The notes beneath the pieces were generated by a model that searched no databases, was not told the origin of the DNA, and saw nothing but the letters and a program-made list of their open reading frames with translations. Shown here piece by piece: positions 48,245 to 60,068 of a stretch of 64,000 bases of DNA. Origin of the DNA: Utricularia gibba (lineage: Eukaryota > Streptophyta > Magnoliopsida > Lamiales > Lentibulariaceae); the NCBI GenBank assembly GCA_002189035.1, contig NEEC01000012.1, forward strand, positions 1,364,001 through 1,428,000, written 5' to 3'. The translations under genes were made by a program, and so were the position numbers. Each line of letters begins with the position of its first letter. The stretch's first letter is position 1.

Positions 48245-50818
48245 TCATGCTCCTTGATTCAGATGCTGCGACTGTAGGAGCAGCCTGAGGCTCTTGTATG
48301 AATCAAAACAAGCATGAGAGTAATCGGAGAGTGCCCGGAATAGCTCCGGTAGCCGGATTTTTAAGCTTGCTAGAGACTTCTCCCTGACCTGAAGGCAATG
48401 CTTGCTGTGATTCTCTGTTTCTTCATCCAGCCTCTTTTTTAAGCTTTCCAAAGCCATCTGCCTATCCACGATAGGGTCTTTGGAGCCTGTATCCACAGCT
48501 CTATCTGGATTGTTTTCATCAGGTGGTGGATACTTCATCATCTGCTTCTGGTACCAGTCTTCATATGCCTGTTTCTTGCGTATGTACTCCTTCCTGGTAT
48601 TCTCATACCTCTCCTTCAGCTTCATTTCCTCCTCTTGATGAATGAATATCGACTTCACAACTTCTGCAAAAGAAATGATGGCACTCTTGGCCACCTCATC
48701 GGGAGCTTCTCAAGATGGTCGTGCCATGCTCGCAGCAATGGCAGGATTGGTGGCGTTGGGTTTCTCTGGGGTGAAGACAGCTTCTCTTTCAGTGTACTCT
48801 CGATCGGGACGAGGTTCAGCTTCAGCCAGTTGTTGAGGATGTTGATGTACTGCCTTTGGTTCGCCACAAGCTTTTCGAACTGAGAGTGCCACTTTTCAAC
48901 TGCTGCTGAAAGCTGCTTCGTCCGCTCATGGTGTTCTTTCGTCGTCTCGATGAGAACTGCAGGACCGTGTATAACTTTAAGGTCTGAGACGATCTTCAAC
49001 TGGTTATCGTTGTGCTCGCACATGGATTCCCACATCTTCGTCATCCTTCAAGATTCAGAAAACTGATTCAAATAGGAACCAGAAAACAATCATCCCAACA
49101 GACAGCAAACAAGTTTCCAGTATCAGGATGAACATGGGAGGAACTCACCCTTGAACAAGGGACACAAGTTTGGGATAAAGCTGCTTGTCCCGTATATCAG
49201 TCACTTCAGACATTGTTGAATCCAGCGACTGCATGTCGACTATATATCGCGTATGTAAGTGGCTTACAGCGGCTTTTGCTTTCTCCACTTGCTCTGGACT
49301 AGCATTGCGATTTTTCAATTTGTTTAATGCAGCAACTTTCCGCTGATACTCAAGCTTGATTAGCTCAGCAGACTGTCAAACATTGAAGAAGCAATCTCTA
49401 TGAGGAAAACACCAAATGCAAGGTTTAAAGCCAGTGTAAAGCATCATCACCTTTACTTCTTCATATAGCTTCTTCTCCCATGCCAGCAACTTATCTAATA
49501 CAGTGGCATGCGTCTCACTGTCATCTGCCTCAACATTGTCCGTAGCCACTTCTGCATTTGGACCACCTCTGAAAGATTTGTTCCAAGTGATAACTTGCAT
49601 GACCCGTTGTGCATGGTCAATGTGTCCTGAAAAGATGAAGCATCACCATGATCTCTGCTATCATAGTTGCAAAAAAGAAAGAGAAAATGGAAGGAGGGCC
49701 AAAATTTCTGGATCATATGCATGTAAATCTGGAAGTTTCAGCAACAAGAAGCATTTAAATTGTTGACAGCCTTTAAGAAATACTATAAAATCAGATAGAC
49801 AACCTCGATTATCTGCAAAATTCGAATGATAATGCAGTTTGGTAGCTTCAAGCATCTTTGACACCTCCTGTGCACTATCAGAAGCCTTGAGGAACTGATC
49901 ATCAATCTGACTCAAAATTCTCAGCAGCTCACCAGCATTATTCCTTCTCACCACATTTCCATCTGTCATACCAAGTTTACTCACAATAGGTGGTGCTGAA
50001 ATCGCATGCAAAAACTGTTTTTCAGTGGAGACAGTCGCGGATGTGGCTTCTGGTGTCTTAAAATCTTCAATGACCTCTTCATATTTTCCCCGCTTTTCAG
50101 GTGTTGCAAAGTCAGCATTCGCTCCAAAATCTTTAAAATTCGCATTAGCATTTTGATCTTGCTCCTCCAGATAATCCTCCTCCTCTTCTTGAACCTCATC
50201 TCCAGTTCGTTGGGGCATTTCATCAATGAAAAAATAATCCCATGCCAATCCTCTTACTTCTGGTGGAGTAGCGGGATTGGGAGAAGTCTGCTGAGGCGCC
50301 TCCATTGACCCTCTTTCAATTCCCTTCTTTCTCTTGTGCAATCCTCCCTTCTCCTCCTCCTCCTCCTCCTCCTCCTCCTCCTCCTCCTCATCATCATCAT
50401 CATCATACAAATGATTCTCACCAATTTCGCTATCTTTCATGCCTTCCTTCATATTCTCTGAATGCAGCATTGTTGCTGGCATTGTAGTAGCACGTTTCAG
50501 TGGAGGCGGAACTGGAGAAAAGGTCGGAAGGGGTGGAGGAGGAGGGGGAAGGCTTGATTCCACATTAGGTGGTGGAGGTGGCCGTGGCTGCTCAGAAACT
50601 GGCAACTCAGATGGCGCCCCATCCTCCGGATGAGAAGGAACCTCCCCCTGAGCATAATCACTCAAAGCAGCACCAGTCTCCTTAAGAGCCACACTGTACC
50701 CGGAGTGAGCTGCTGCAAAAGCATTCCTCACAGCCACAGCCTCTTTCATAAGATTCCTCCTCTCTTTACATCTAGCCACTGAATCCTCATTATCCACTTT
50801 CGACTGAGCACAACCCAT
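48245..50818 (-). CDS. DUF630/DUF632 protein (NRG2/REL1-like family)
   Basis: Four coding exons: 50818-49804, 49626-49451, 49372-49149 and 49045-48245. The N-terminus [20 protein letters not shown] is the DUF630 signature. Gly2 and Cys3 fit N-myristoylation and palmitoylation, so plasma-membrane anchoring is likely. A proline-rich segment (about residues 77-108), an acidic Asp/Glu run and a WDYFF motif follow. DUF632 covers roughly residues 300-620 (for example [44 protein letters not shown]). Family members act in nitrate signalling, root growth and leaf development; the role of this copy is not known. The exons total 2216 bases, one short. The frame breaks between HDHLEKLP and DEVAKSAI at a CCC run (48701-48703). 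One extra C gives 738 aa. Confidence 0.92.
50351..50406 (-). repeat. trinucleotide microsatellite coding Asp/Glu run
   Basis: On the plus strand (CTC)n then (ATC)n. On the coding strand it encodes five or so Asp followed by about 14 Glu in the DUF632 protein. The length is likely polymorphic and frame-preserving. Confidence 0.95.
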
Positions 50819-51480
50819 ATCAACTTTCTAATCCCTCAATCAATCTGCATTTACATAAACACAGGCAACAAAATAAATCAAAAGATCCCCCGAGACAGAA
50901 CAAAAATCAAAACTTTCTTGTACTTCAATAGCTATAACATATTTACCGATGCCTTTCAGTGTTCACATTTTACAGTTCATACAAGAAACGAAATAGATCC
51001 ATCCATACCAGTAAGCACACCGAAAAACAATGCAGAAATGTTCACGAAAAACATAAGAGGGGGGCTTCATAAGGACAAGAAAAAACATAAATCTTTATAA
51101 AAAAACAGCATTACCCACCTGCATCTATCAGAGATCTCGAGCACTTGAAGATGATACACAGCTACAAAATCCTTGAAATAGCCCACAAGGAGTTCTGATG
51201 CAAAACGAACGACTTTCTTTTCACCTTTTGTGAGAAGGGGTGGACGATAAAAAAGAGAAAAAGGACAAAAAAATTCATTCACTGCAAAGAAAAGCACTGG
51301 AACGCACGCAGAGAGAGAGAGAGAGAGAGGGGAGGGGGGGGGGGGGGGGCATCGATGTCTCGAGTCACAGACGCACAGTAAATGCGGTGATGTACAATTC
51401 ATTTCAAATGTGTTCTTCAAAATAAGTACACCGACGCCGCTAGCCGCTAACCGAAAATCAGCTGAAAAACTGGGCTTTCG
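50819..51480 (-). promoter_or_regulatory. 5' leader with likely intron, GA tract and G16 run
   Basis: Upstream of the DUF632 start, a CAG acceptor near 50846 and a donor (CAG|GTGGG) near 51118 suggest a 5'-UTR intron. Further upstream, at 51309-51349, the plus strand has (GA)n followed by an uninterrupted run of at least 15 G, i.e. a CT/C-rich tract on the transcribed sense strand. CT-rich tracts are common near plant transcription starts. Confidence 0.5.
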
Positions 51481-53159
51481 AGAGAGAGAATGGAAAGCCG
51501 CAGCGCTGTAAAAACTTCAGGTTTTCGAACGCAAGAGGTGTGCAACGGTCACAAAATCACATACAACACGACGCCGTTCTCAATTAAGCAGCACATTAAT
51601 TAATTACCCAAATTTTAATAACCACGTAAAGTCACTGCCCAAGTCGTCTTCAATTTTCGTGTGCCAATCACATTTTTACCCCCGTCAAATTTCATTACTG
51701 CTGTAACAACCCCGTTTGCGGTACAAAACTACTTTAACGGAGGATGACGTGGCGGACTAAATGTACAATTTATTATTTATTTATGGGTGTGTACAAGAGT
51801 GTTGCGACACGTGGCCTGCGGGGTTGAACGCCTTGGAGGCCGAACATTCCACGTAGACTGCATGATACAGGGGCATTTACGGCACTTTTCATGTAAAAAC
51901 TGGTGGATTATTACCTGCATTATTAATGCATTAAACTGGTAATAAAAAAGACTAAATAATTGAAGAGAATTTATAAAGAGCCCTTTTTGCATTTTCTAGG
52001 TTCATAGTTTAGGGTAATCAAACATATATTTTAAAATTATGGATTCAAATTAGCATTAATTCAATCCAAGAATCAGTTCATTTCATTAAAATATAATTAA
52101 AAATTAGTAAAATTTATTGTTAAAACATTCTCATTGCTCAAGATTGACCAACATTTTCTTTTCCAAGAAATTGCAAATGGTTATCTTAAAATAAAATAAT
52201 ATAAATGTATTGAAATTTTAAATTATGAATTCATTTTAGGAGGACAGAAAACACCTTAAATAATTGTTGTTTGGCATGTGTAACTTTTTTTCTGAAAATT
52301 AAAGAAAACATAGCTCAAAATTAGGTTCCATTACCAAACATTAAACTACTCCAATAGCATCTCCATTATTCCCTTGCCTAATAACCTAATGTTTTGACCT
52401 ATATTCTTTAAAATATCTAAAAGTTATCCATTATTAGTTTTTCTTTCAATGCCAAGTTTTCATTATTAGTTAACCAATTATAATAAAAAGAATTTCCTTT
52501 ATAAAAATTTAAATAAAATTGATATAGACTAATCCATTTTTATATAATATTTTAATAGTAAAGAAATTGGGAAGGTGCGGCTTTAAATAAAGCATGATTT
52601 TAAATTTATTTAACTGATAATTTTTTAATTCATTTAATTTCACAAACCAAATATTCTCACATTTTGAAGGTTTTGGGTCATATCCTTTTACATAATATAT
52701 AATTATTATAATTTTAATTCGATATGTTACCTTTACTTCATTGAATGGAATTGATTCCCAAATCAACTATAAATGGAAAAAAAGATTAAAATTTGATTTG
52801 ATTGTATTTTTCGAAAATCACTTTATAAAACACACATGAAATTGAATATTTGTAGTTTATTAAATATAAAAAATGCTTTTATATAAAAATCATGCATGTT
52901 TTATAATAAAATTAATCCTAGAATATTTCTTTCAGAAGTTATTTTCTTAAAGAGAGTTTTTATTAAGAATGTTGGGTAGCTTTTAAAATGAAGCATGTGT
53001 TTGATTGCAATAATCTCAAGGTATAGTTCTGATAACACATAATTTTTTCTACTTTTAAAATAATAAAATTATGCTTTTTAATCATGTTTTAAATATTTAT
53101 CTTATTATTTTTAGTATTTTATTAAAATTTAGCACATTATATGACTTTGTATCTTAATA
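51481..53159. other. intergenic stretch, no gene seen
   Basis: The first 300 bases are likely promoter of the DUF632 gene. The rest is AT-rich without recognisable elements. Confidence 0.5.
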
Positions 53160-54970
53160 GACTAAATCAATGTGAAATTGTAAGGTGAGGCTAGAGTTCA
53201 TAAAAGAATTGATCAATGTATTTTAGGTTTTGTTTCTATCATTTCTCAATTAACTCTAGGGGGGGGAGGAGAGAGAGAGAGAGAATAAATAGCTTCACAA
53301 CTCAGATGATTAATTTAAAGATAGATCAAAAAATTAAGATAAGATGACTCATATTACGCTATAAAAATTAAGTTTTACTATCTAATTCTATATTTTTGTG
53401 TATAGTACCGTAGTTGTGTTATTTTAGTCTTAATTGTGACTAAATCTATGATTTAGTCCCAATCTTACATCTAATAGTTTTCTTTGAACAATTCAGTGAT
53501 TGATAGCCAACATAAATTCCAAGGAGCCGAATATGAATAGTGCAATAGAAAATGATGAGGCAAAAGTCTGAAAATGAGTACACAAAATCCAATGAAGAGA
53601 AAAAAGAGGATTTTGGACAAAAAGTAAACAAGATAGAGAGAAAAAAGAGATATCTTCCATTAGATACTCACGACACAGCTTTCTGGAGAAGATTTTTGAG
53701 GGAAGAATGAGGAAGATGAATCAGGAACGAAGTCGATGTTTGAAGACTATTTTTTGTTTCGAAAAGAATATTACTTTTAACTAAGAGTAGCTAACGATAT
53801 TTCTAGTTTTCTGCTAAATCTTTTGAATTCCTTGCTAGTTTATTTTCTGGTATTTGATTGTGAGATGAATACAATGTGGATGATGTTTTATTTTCTATTT
53901 TCATTTACCTTAAGCATGAGTGTTTAAGCACTTAGGGGTGCCTTGGGGTGAAAAGGAGAAAAATGTGTTAATCAATATTTAGACTTCATCATTCATAAGT
54001 CACGCCACTTTCTTAATAAATCCGGATAGATGCAGGAGGGGGAAGTACTTAAACCCATCTTAACAATTTTAATTAAAGGTAGACCAAAGATTAGGGGGGA
54101 AAAAAAGTCCGGATAGACCTAGACTTTGTTTGTTAGTTGTTTAATTTATGGTTTGTATGAACATTTTAGTGATAAGCATACATATCATTGGAGTCTCAGG
54201 CCATCATCCATTTCATTTTAGAAACAACCAAATTTAGAAGTTTTTCACTTTTCTTTGCTATATTTTATCATAACTCTACCTTAATTTTAGTTAAGATCAA
54301 ATCTATCAACGTACACTGATCGCATACATTGAATTTCACATAACAAGCACCTAGCTTCTTGAGTTCGACCCTAATCCACTATACTCATATTTTTCATATA
54401 ATTTGAGGTGAATTAGGTTTATAAATTTTATTTGATAGGATAAATTTACATTTTAACGACGTGCAATATTTTTCATTTATCAATAGGTATTAGTCATCGG
54501 TAGAAACAGTAGAATTGGATATATCTAGTTTTATATATTTCACACATGAGTAGACTTAAGTATGGGATTGATGATGAAATAAAGGAACATTTTAACCAAA
54601 AACATGAGAAATGATCTGAATAGACTTAGTTTATTTGGAATTGTGAATATAAAAACATTGTAGATTAAATTAAACACATTAGTATCACATTATCTATACC
54701 ATCTTGAGGCATTTTAGTATTATTTAGTGCTTATAATTTGTATTTGTTATTGTTTACGTTTAGATTTAATCTTAGTTGCTGTACTTGTTTACTACGGTTA
54801 GTTTAACCTTGAATTAAGAGTACCACATTTATTTTGTAATCCTGCATCAATTAAAACACACAACAAGTACTTGATCCTTATAACCGATCATGAATTTCAT
54901 TTTACATTTTGTGTTTAATTATATTTTGTGAAGATTATAGATTATAAACTTATTTGACACGAAAATTCTA
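53160..54970 (+). repeat. unclassified dispersed repeat, copy C (rearranged)
   Basis: The interval contains two partial copies of the family seen near 10.5 and 21.1 kb. Part one (53200-53340) has TTTCTATCATTTCTC, a G-run and AATAGCTTCACAACTCAGAT. Part two (about 53690-54970) has AATAGGTATTAG near 54485, CATGAGTAGACTTAAG near 54547, TTGTGAATATAAAAACA near 54640 and AATTTCATTTTACATTTTGTG near 54890. No coding content is evident. Confidence 0.65.
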
Positions 54971-55311
54971 TTTTTACAATAATAATATAAATTTTAGTTT
55001 ATTAACTTCCAAAAAATAATTTTTTAAAAAATGATTTTCTATATTTAAAAAACACTTCAATTTTTATTGAAGTAGTAATTACTCAGCTTTTCAAAAAATT
55101 GATGCAATTTCAGCTCCATGTATAAGAGAATCAATTCTAAAAATGATTTTATTGAAGTTGATGCTCAACTAAATAAACTATTAGGATGCGTGTTCCTTTA
55201 GAAAATGGGTGGCTTACAGGGTGAAGCTTTTAATAGACACCGCCGCAACACTGCTCACCGCTCCACCGCTGTACGTGGCGTCGCTTCACCGGCACCGCGT
55301 ATCCTCAAGTT
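54971..55311. other. 3' flank of the CHY-RING gene
   Basis: The sequence is AT-rich, then GC-richer from about 55235, probably 3' UTR of the gene on minus. Nothing else is seen. Confidence 0.45.
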
Positions 55312-57128
55312 TTATGCTCGACGGGTGTTGTAGGAGACGCAGTTGAGGCACTTGTGTGCCACCAAGTGGTACCTCACCTCCGACTTGCTCCCACAGTCAT
55401 TACAAAGGATCCAAACCTGTCCACCCCACAAGACACCGCATGGTTGGTTATTGCAGAATAAGGAAGAAGAATGGACAGAAGGTGCCGACCATCTTGTTGT
55501 CATAAGACGAAGGCGTGGGGGTGGCCGCAACTTCCCGATCCAACTGCTCCCACACTTGAGACATGTCGCACGCGGACTTGGAGCAGAGAGGGCAAGCGTA
55601 CCTGCTCAACATCGAAGCATGACTACAGAAAGTGCGGTGCGGCATGGAAGGACGGGCAGGTGGGCTTACTGGCAGTGTCTCTGCATCTCCTGGAAGCATG
55701 ACTTGTGAATGGTGTGGCCGCATGGCAACGCGACGACGTCGTTCACCGATTCGAACAGGTACTCGAAGCAGACCGGGCAGTCCTGGTGCATCGCTCTCTC
55801 CACGCAGGGGTGGTTGCTTCTCAGAGCCGTGGAGTAGCAGCAGCCTGCGTTTCACCATCCCCGACGTGAGTAGTAAGCGCAATGTATAGATAGAGAAAGA
55901 ATCAAGAGGCAGGTAAGCACTTCTTACTGCAGTTTTCACAGTGGAAGAAATTAGTCGACCCTCCAATCCTGCACACACCCCATAAACTGAATCCATTGTT
56001 TACGGGAAAAGATAGCTACTGTGTTCTTGATGTTATGTTGCCAAGGCAATCTCACCTGCATATGCCGCAGCCATTGCAGTGGAATTGATCCTTATTTGTC
56101 TACATCACAGAAAAAATGTGCCAGGAATGAATTAGTATCCTAAAATAAGTTGATTGTGCTACAGAATTTGAGATGTCATATCCTTGGAACCAACCCAACA
56201 CAGAGAATCCCAGTCGAACAACTTACATCATCATCAAAAAGCTTGCAGATGGCACAGAAGTATCTTCCCATGCACACGCCACAATATTTGCAAACCTGAC
56301 CAACCTACAGGGAAGTAGGCCAACGATCGGAAACAAGAAGAAGAGTAATATAAAAAGACGTCCTTTGTTTGGAAATAATACCTCCTGCTCTGCGTTACAC
56401 AGCGAGCATATAACCTGCGAAGCAGAAGCTTGCTTCTTATCATCATGGGTGGGAGAAATCAAGGGTAGAGATTCACTCACCTTCTTAACCAAGTGGCGAG
56501 GCATATCATGTCGTAGCTTCTGGTCGATGCAAATATCGTTCTGACGAACCAACAAGAGTAAGTTCACGCAACTTTCAACACAAACGGCTTACTACGAAGA
56601 ACAGTCCAGTCATAAAGGTGCTCACCTTTGCCTCGTTATGGCAGTGACGGCAAGGGAATATCTCATTGCAACAGGGAGCTCTGATTCGGCATCTTCGACG
56701 ATAATGAGTGCACCTGATGAGGATTGTGCGTATGTTAGTTGTCCAAATGCGTAGTCATGGAAAAGGGTGCACGAAAACAACGCCATAAGACAACCCATCT
56801 CGTTAAAGGAATTAAATCCAGTCGATTACATTGCCTTATAAACAAGGCCACACCCAGTATAGTTTCCGACGTGGGTTTCGTATTCCAACTGCATACATGG
56901 GAGGGATTTGGATTCATACCCATACTGGAGATATCCTTGGTTTAGTGTTTCAGCAGTGGTGATCTTCTCGTAGCTGGAGAGTTGCAGCTCTGAATCAAGA
57001 CCGTCCCAAGATCCCTTTGTCTCGATATGCGGGTTGGCATAGCAATCAATAGCCGTAGACGCCATCACCAGTTGTAAGATACAAGGTTGGTAAGGCAACT
57101 GATCGATAACCGAAGCACCTGCGAGCAT
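55312..57128 (-). CDS. CHY zinc-finger and RING E3 ubiquitin ligase (CHYR/MIEL1/RZFP34 family)
   Basis: Ten coding exons: 57128 or 57065 to 56920, 56713-56626, 56540-56481, 56414-56382, 56295-56227, 56099-56056, 55968-55928, 55844-55670, 55601-55490 and 55416-55312. All splice sites are GT-AG, and from the inner ATG ([12 protein letters not shown]) the frame closes at 290 aa. The outer in-frame ATG adds 21 residues; I cannot decide between them. Domains in order: CHY zinc finger ([50 protein letters not shown]), CTCHY finger ([20 protein letters not shown]), RING-H2 ([23 protein letters not shown]) and a C-terminal zinc ribbon ([16 protein letters not shown]). Relatives ubiquitinate MYB30 or act in ABA, stomatal and drought responses. 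Cytosolic or nuclear location is expected. Confidence 0.94.
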
Positions 57129-58014
57129 TTAACAATTTTGACTGCACAAACTATTTGAGCAGTAGAAGGGTATCTGGAAAGTAATTTGCACCAGACATGA
57201 AAGAGAAAGGGAAGCAAGAAACGAGGAGATCCTACCTTCGAAGGAAAAGCAATCTCGGCACGCAATCTATCTGGGGGGCTCGTTTGTTAGGCATATGGTT
57301 CTTGGCTATATATCGAGGGAGAAAAAGTGGGAGAGGGAATGCCTCAACATCAATCCGACGCATGAAAAAGCGAAAAGTGGGATCCAACGGCGTCATGAGA
57401 GCAATGGGTTGGCATGGCGCCGTCTCCATTGTTGGATTGTGCAGTCATCTTCTGATCAGAAAGCCTTGCTTGCTGGCGTGTCAAGATCACGACGGCCGCC
57501 GAATCGCGAAAAATATCTTCCCACTCGCTACCAACCTCATCCATTTTGGTGGGTGGATAAGAGTCATGGTCCAACTACTCTTTCTTGCATATTAAGAAAG
57601 TTTCAATACTAGGAAGCCATTGGAGGAGAATGAGTTTCAGGAATTCCCGAAAAGATGCTGAACTTCATTGGAGTTCAGAAAAGGATCTGGGAAGCAAATA
57701 CAAATAAAGGAAAGTTCAGGGACCCAATCCTAATATTTCATGTTAATTCAAGGACCTGATATTATTTATGATTGATATTATTTTTATGTTGTCGTAGCCT
57801 ATGGCTGAAGCTGAGAAAATGATTTGGTCCCCCCTAACGATTGGATGGATGATCATCGAAGGCCTCCCTTTTGCTCGATTTGTTTCCAGGGAATTTGAGG
57901 ATGTAAATCTGCGAGTCGAGAATCGTGATCGCTGATTTCGAGACTTGTAAATCACAGAGCCCCGTCTGGTTTCTCCATTTTTCTGTTCATCTGGGATTGG
58001 ATCTGGTTTCCAAG
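57129..58014. promoter_or_regulatory. shared region between divergent CHY-RING and SYP32 genes
   Basis: About 0.9 kb separates two head-to-head starts. It must hold both promoters and 5' leaders. I see no additional gene. Short open frames on both strands here lack recognisable domains. Confidence 0.6.
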
Positions 58015-59757
58015 ATGTTTGGCAAGATTGGGAATTCATCGATTAGGGATCGGACTCAGGAGTTCTTAGTGATATCGGATCGAGTTAAGGGATCATTCCC
58101 GCCGCAGAATGGCGCGAGCAGCAGCGGAACAAAGCCGGAAGAGCTGCCGCGGTCTTCGATGACAGTGCATTCTGAGTTTAATCGAAGGGCCTCGAAAATA
58201 GGGCTTGGGATTCATCACACGTCACAGAAGTTATCGAGGCTAGCAAAATGTGAATGGTTTATTCTGTTATCTGTTTTACATGATAACATTTTCGGTGTTT
58301 ATTGTATGCGTGGAGTGTGAAATTCATTCTTGCCTTATTTTAGCTATGTGTACTAGCGATTCTCATGCCTGTTTATGTTGATTCCTATTGTTTCTATTGT
58401 TGCATCAGGATCGCTTAAGCTGGTGTTCAAAGGATATAATCTTTTGTGTCAGTTGAATGATGTATTTCCTGATTGCTAGCTTCTTTGTGCTGAAGTAATG
58501 CTTTCTCGTGCAGTGGCGAAGAGGACGTCAGTGTTTGATGACCCTTCTATTGAAATCCAAGAGCTGACTGCTGTTATTAAACAAGACATAACATCTCTGA
58601 ATTCTGCAGTAGTTGATCTCCAGGTTTTCTGCAATTCAAGTAACGGAAGTGGGGCTATATCAGCTGACACGACCACTCATTCAACTACGGTCATTGATGA
58701 TTTGAAAAATCGTCTAATGGGTGCAACGAAAGAATTCAAGGATGTGTTGACTATGCGAACGGAGGTGAGCTTAGAAACGTATTTTCTTCCACCCATTTTC
58801 TTTTGAATCTACAGGAGAAAACCTCATTCGATGTTTCTATCAACAGAACTTGAAGGTTCACGAAAACAGGCGACAACTCTACTCCTCTTCTGTCTTGAAG
58901 AACCCTACTAATCCTTTTATTCGTCAGCGCCCATTGGCAAAATCTTCCAGTAACCCAGCTACTTCACCTCCTCCATGGGCCAATGCGGAGGTTTCTTCAA
59001 CTCCGTTCTCCTCCAAGTAAGTGGAAGGGAAGCCTTCTTAAGTGGGGGTGGACCAATGGTTCAATTTGTTGGTTATTCAATTAATCTGTAATTGGTTATT
59101 TCTTATTATTATTATTATTTTTTATCGAAACATAGTTACAATGAGACATTTTGAAGACTGGGAGTTGCACGATGCTTATTTAAAAGGATCATGAACATTG
59201 ATCACCCATTTAATAGTTGATCCATTTCCACCAGTCCCCTAACGGAACTCCTATGGCAGGAATGAAGTGGAAGGGGATACGCAGCCATTGCTACCCCGAC
59301 AAAATCAGCAACAACAGATATCGATCCCACTACAGGAGAGCTACATGCAGAGTAGAGCCGATGCTCTTCAAAATGTTGAATCAACAATACAGGAGTTAGG
59401 CAACATATTCAACCAGCTGGCGAACTTGGTTTCTCAGCAAGGAGAGCTCGCAATCAGGTTGTTATACTCTCTGCCATCCTATTTACACTACTTTCAAGCT
59501 TCTGAATCACCCATGCTTTAAGAAAATTTGTGTAATAAGGACCTGCGAAGCACAGTCCTTATTGAATTTGTGGCCTTCCATTGGTGCATTTCTCTAGGAT
59601 TGACGAGAACATGGATGATACACTGGCGAATGTGGAGGGAGCTCAAGGGTCTCTACTGAAGTATCTCAACAGCATTTCCTCAAATCGGTGGCTGATGCTC
59701 AAGATTTTCTTCGTCTTGGTATTCTTTCTAATGATATTTCTTTTCTTTGTGGCCTGA
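58015..59757 (+). CDS. SYP32: SYP32-type syntaxin (Qa-SNARE, Golgi)
   Basis: Five coding exons: 58015-58249, 58514-58764, 58847-59016, 59260-59457 and 59598-59757. They close exactly at 337 aa. The N-terminus MFGKIGNSSIRDRTQEFL has the RDRTxEF motif of the syntaxin-5/SYP3 group. FNRRASKIGLGIHHTSQKLS, KRTSVFDDPSIEIQELT and RLMGATKEFKDVLTMRTE follow, as in SYP31/SYP32. The SNARE helix spans about residues 245-305 (SRADALQNVESTIQELGNIF, then NQLANLVSQQGELAIRIDEN with the central-layer Gln). It ends in a tail anchor, RWLMLKIFFVLVFFLMIFLF. SYP3 proteins mediate fusion in ER-Golgi and intra-Golgi traffic. An in-frame ATG 90 bases upstream exists, but the family start is at 58015. Confidence 0.95.
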
Positions 59758-60068
59758 TCACAAGCTATAAGCTACTGCAGTGAAGTGCTGGCTCCTTCCC
59801 TGTTTGAATGTTGCAAATGCATTCCATTTCTGATGAGCTGCGGGTCTCTGTATAGATCTGGATCACTTGTTTCAGTGTGTGAAATATGCAAAATATTGGA
59901 ATAAGGCGGTATGATATGCTAAAGCTTGCCTTTCATTTATTTGTGAGATCCAGTTTCACAATAAGTTATCATATATATACCGGAGAAAATCCCCAGGTAA
60001 ATAATACTAACTGTAGAGGAAAATCGTTGCTGCCCATGTATGATTATGTACCCGCAGCATGAGTTGAT
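59758..60068. other. convergent 3' flanks of SYP32 and LEUNIG genes
   Basis: Only 311 bases separate the two stop codons, so the two 3' UTRs face each other and may overlap. No other feature is seen. Confidence 0.7.
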
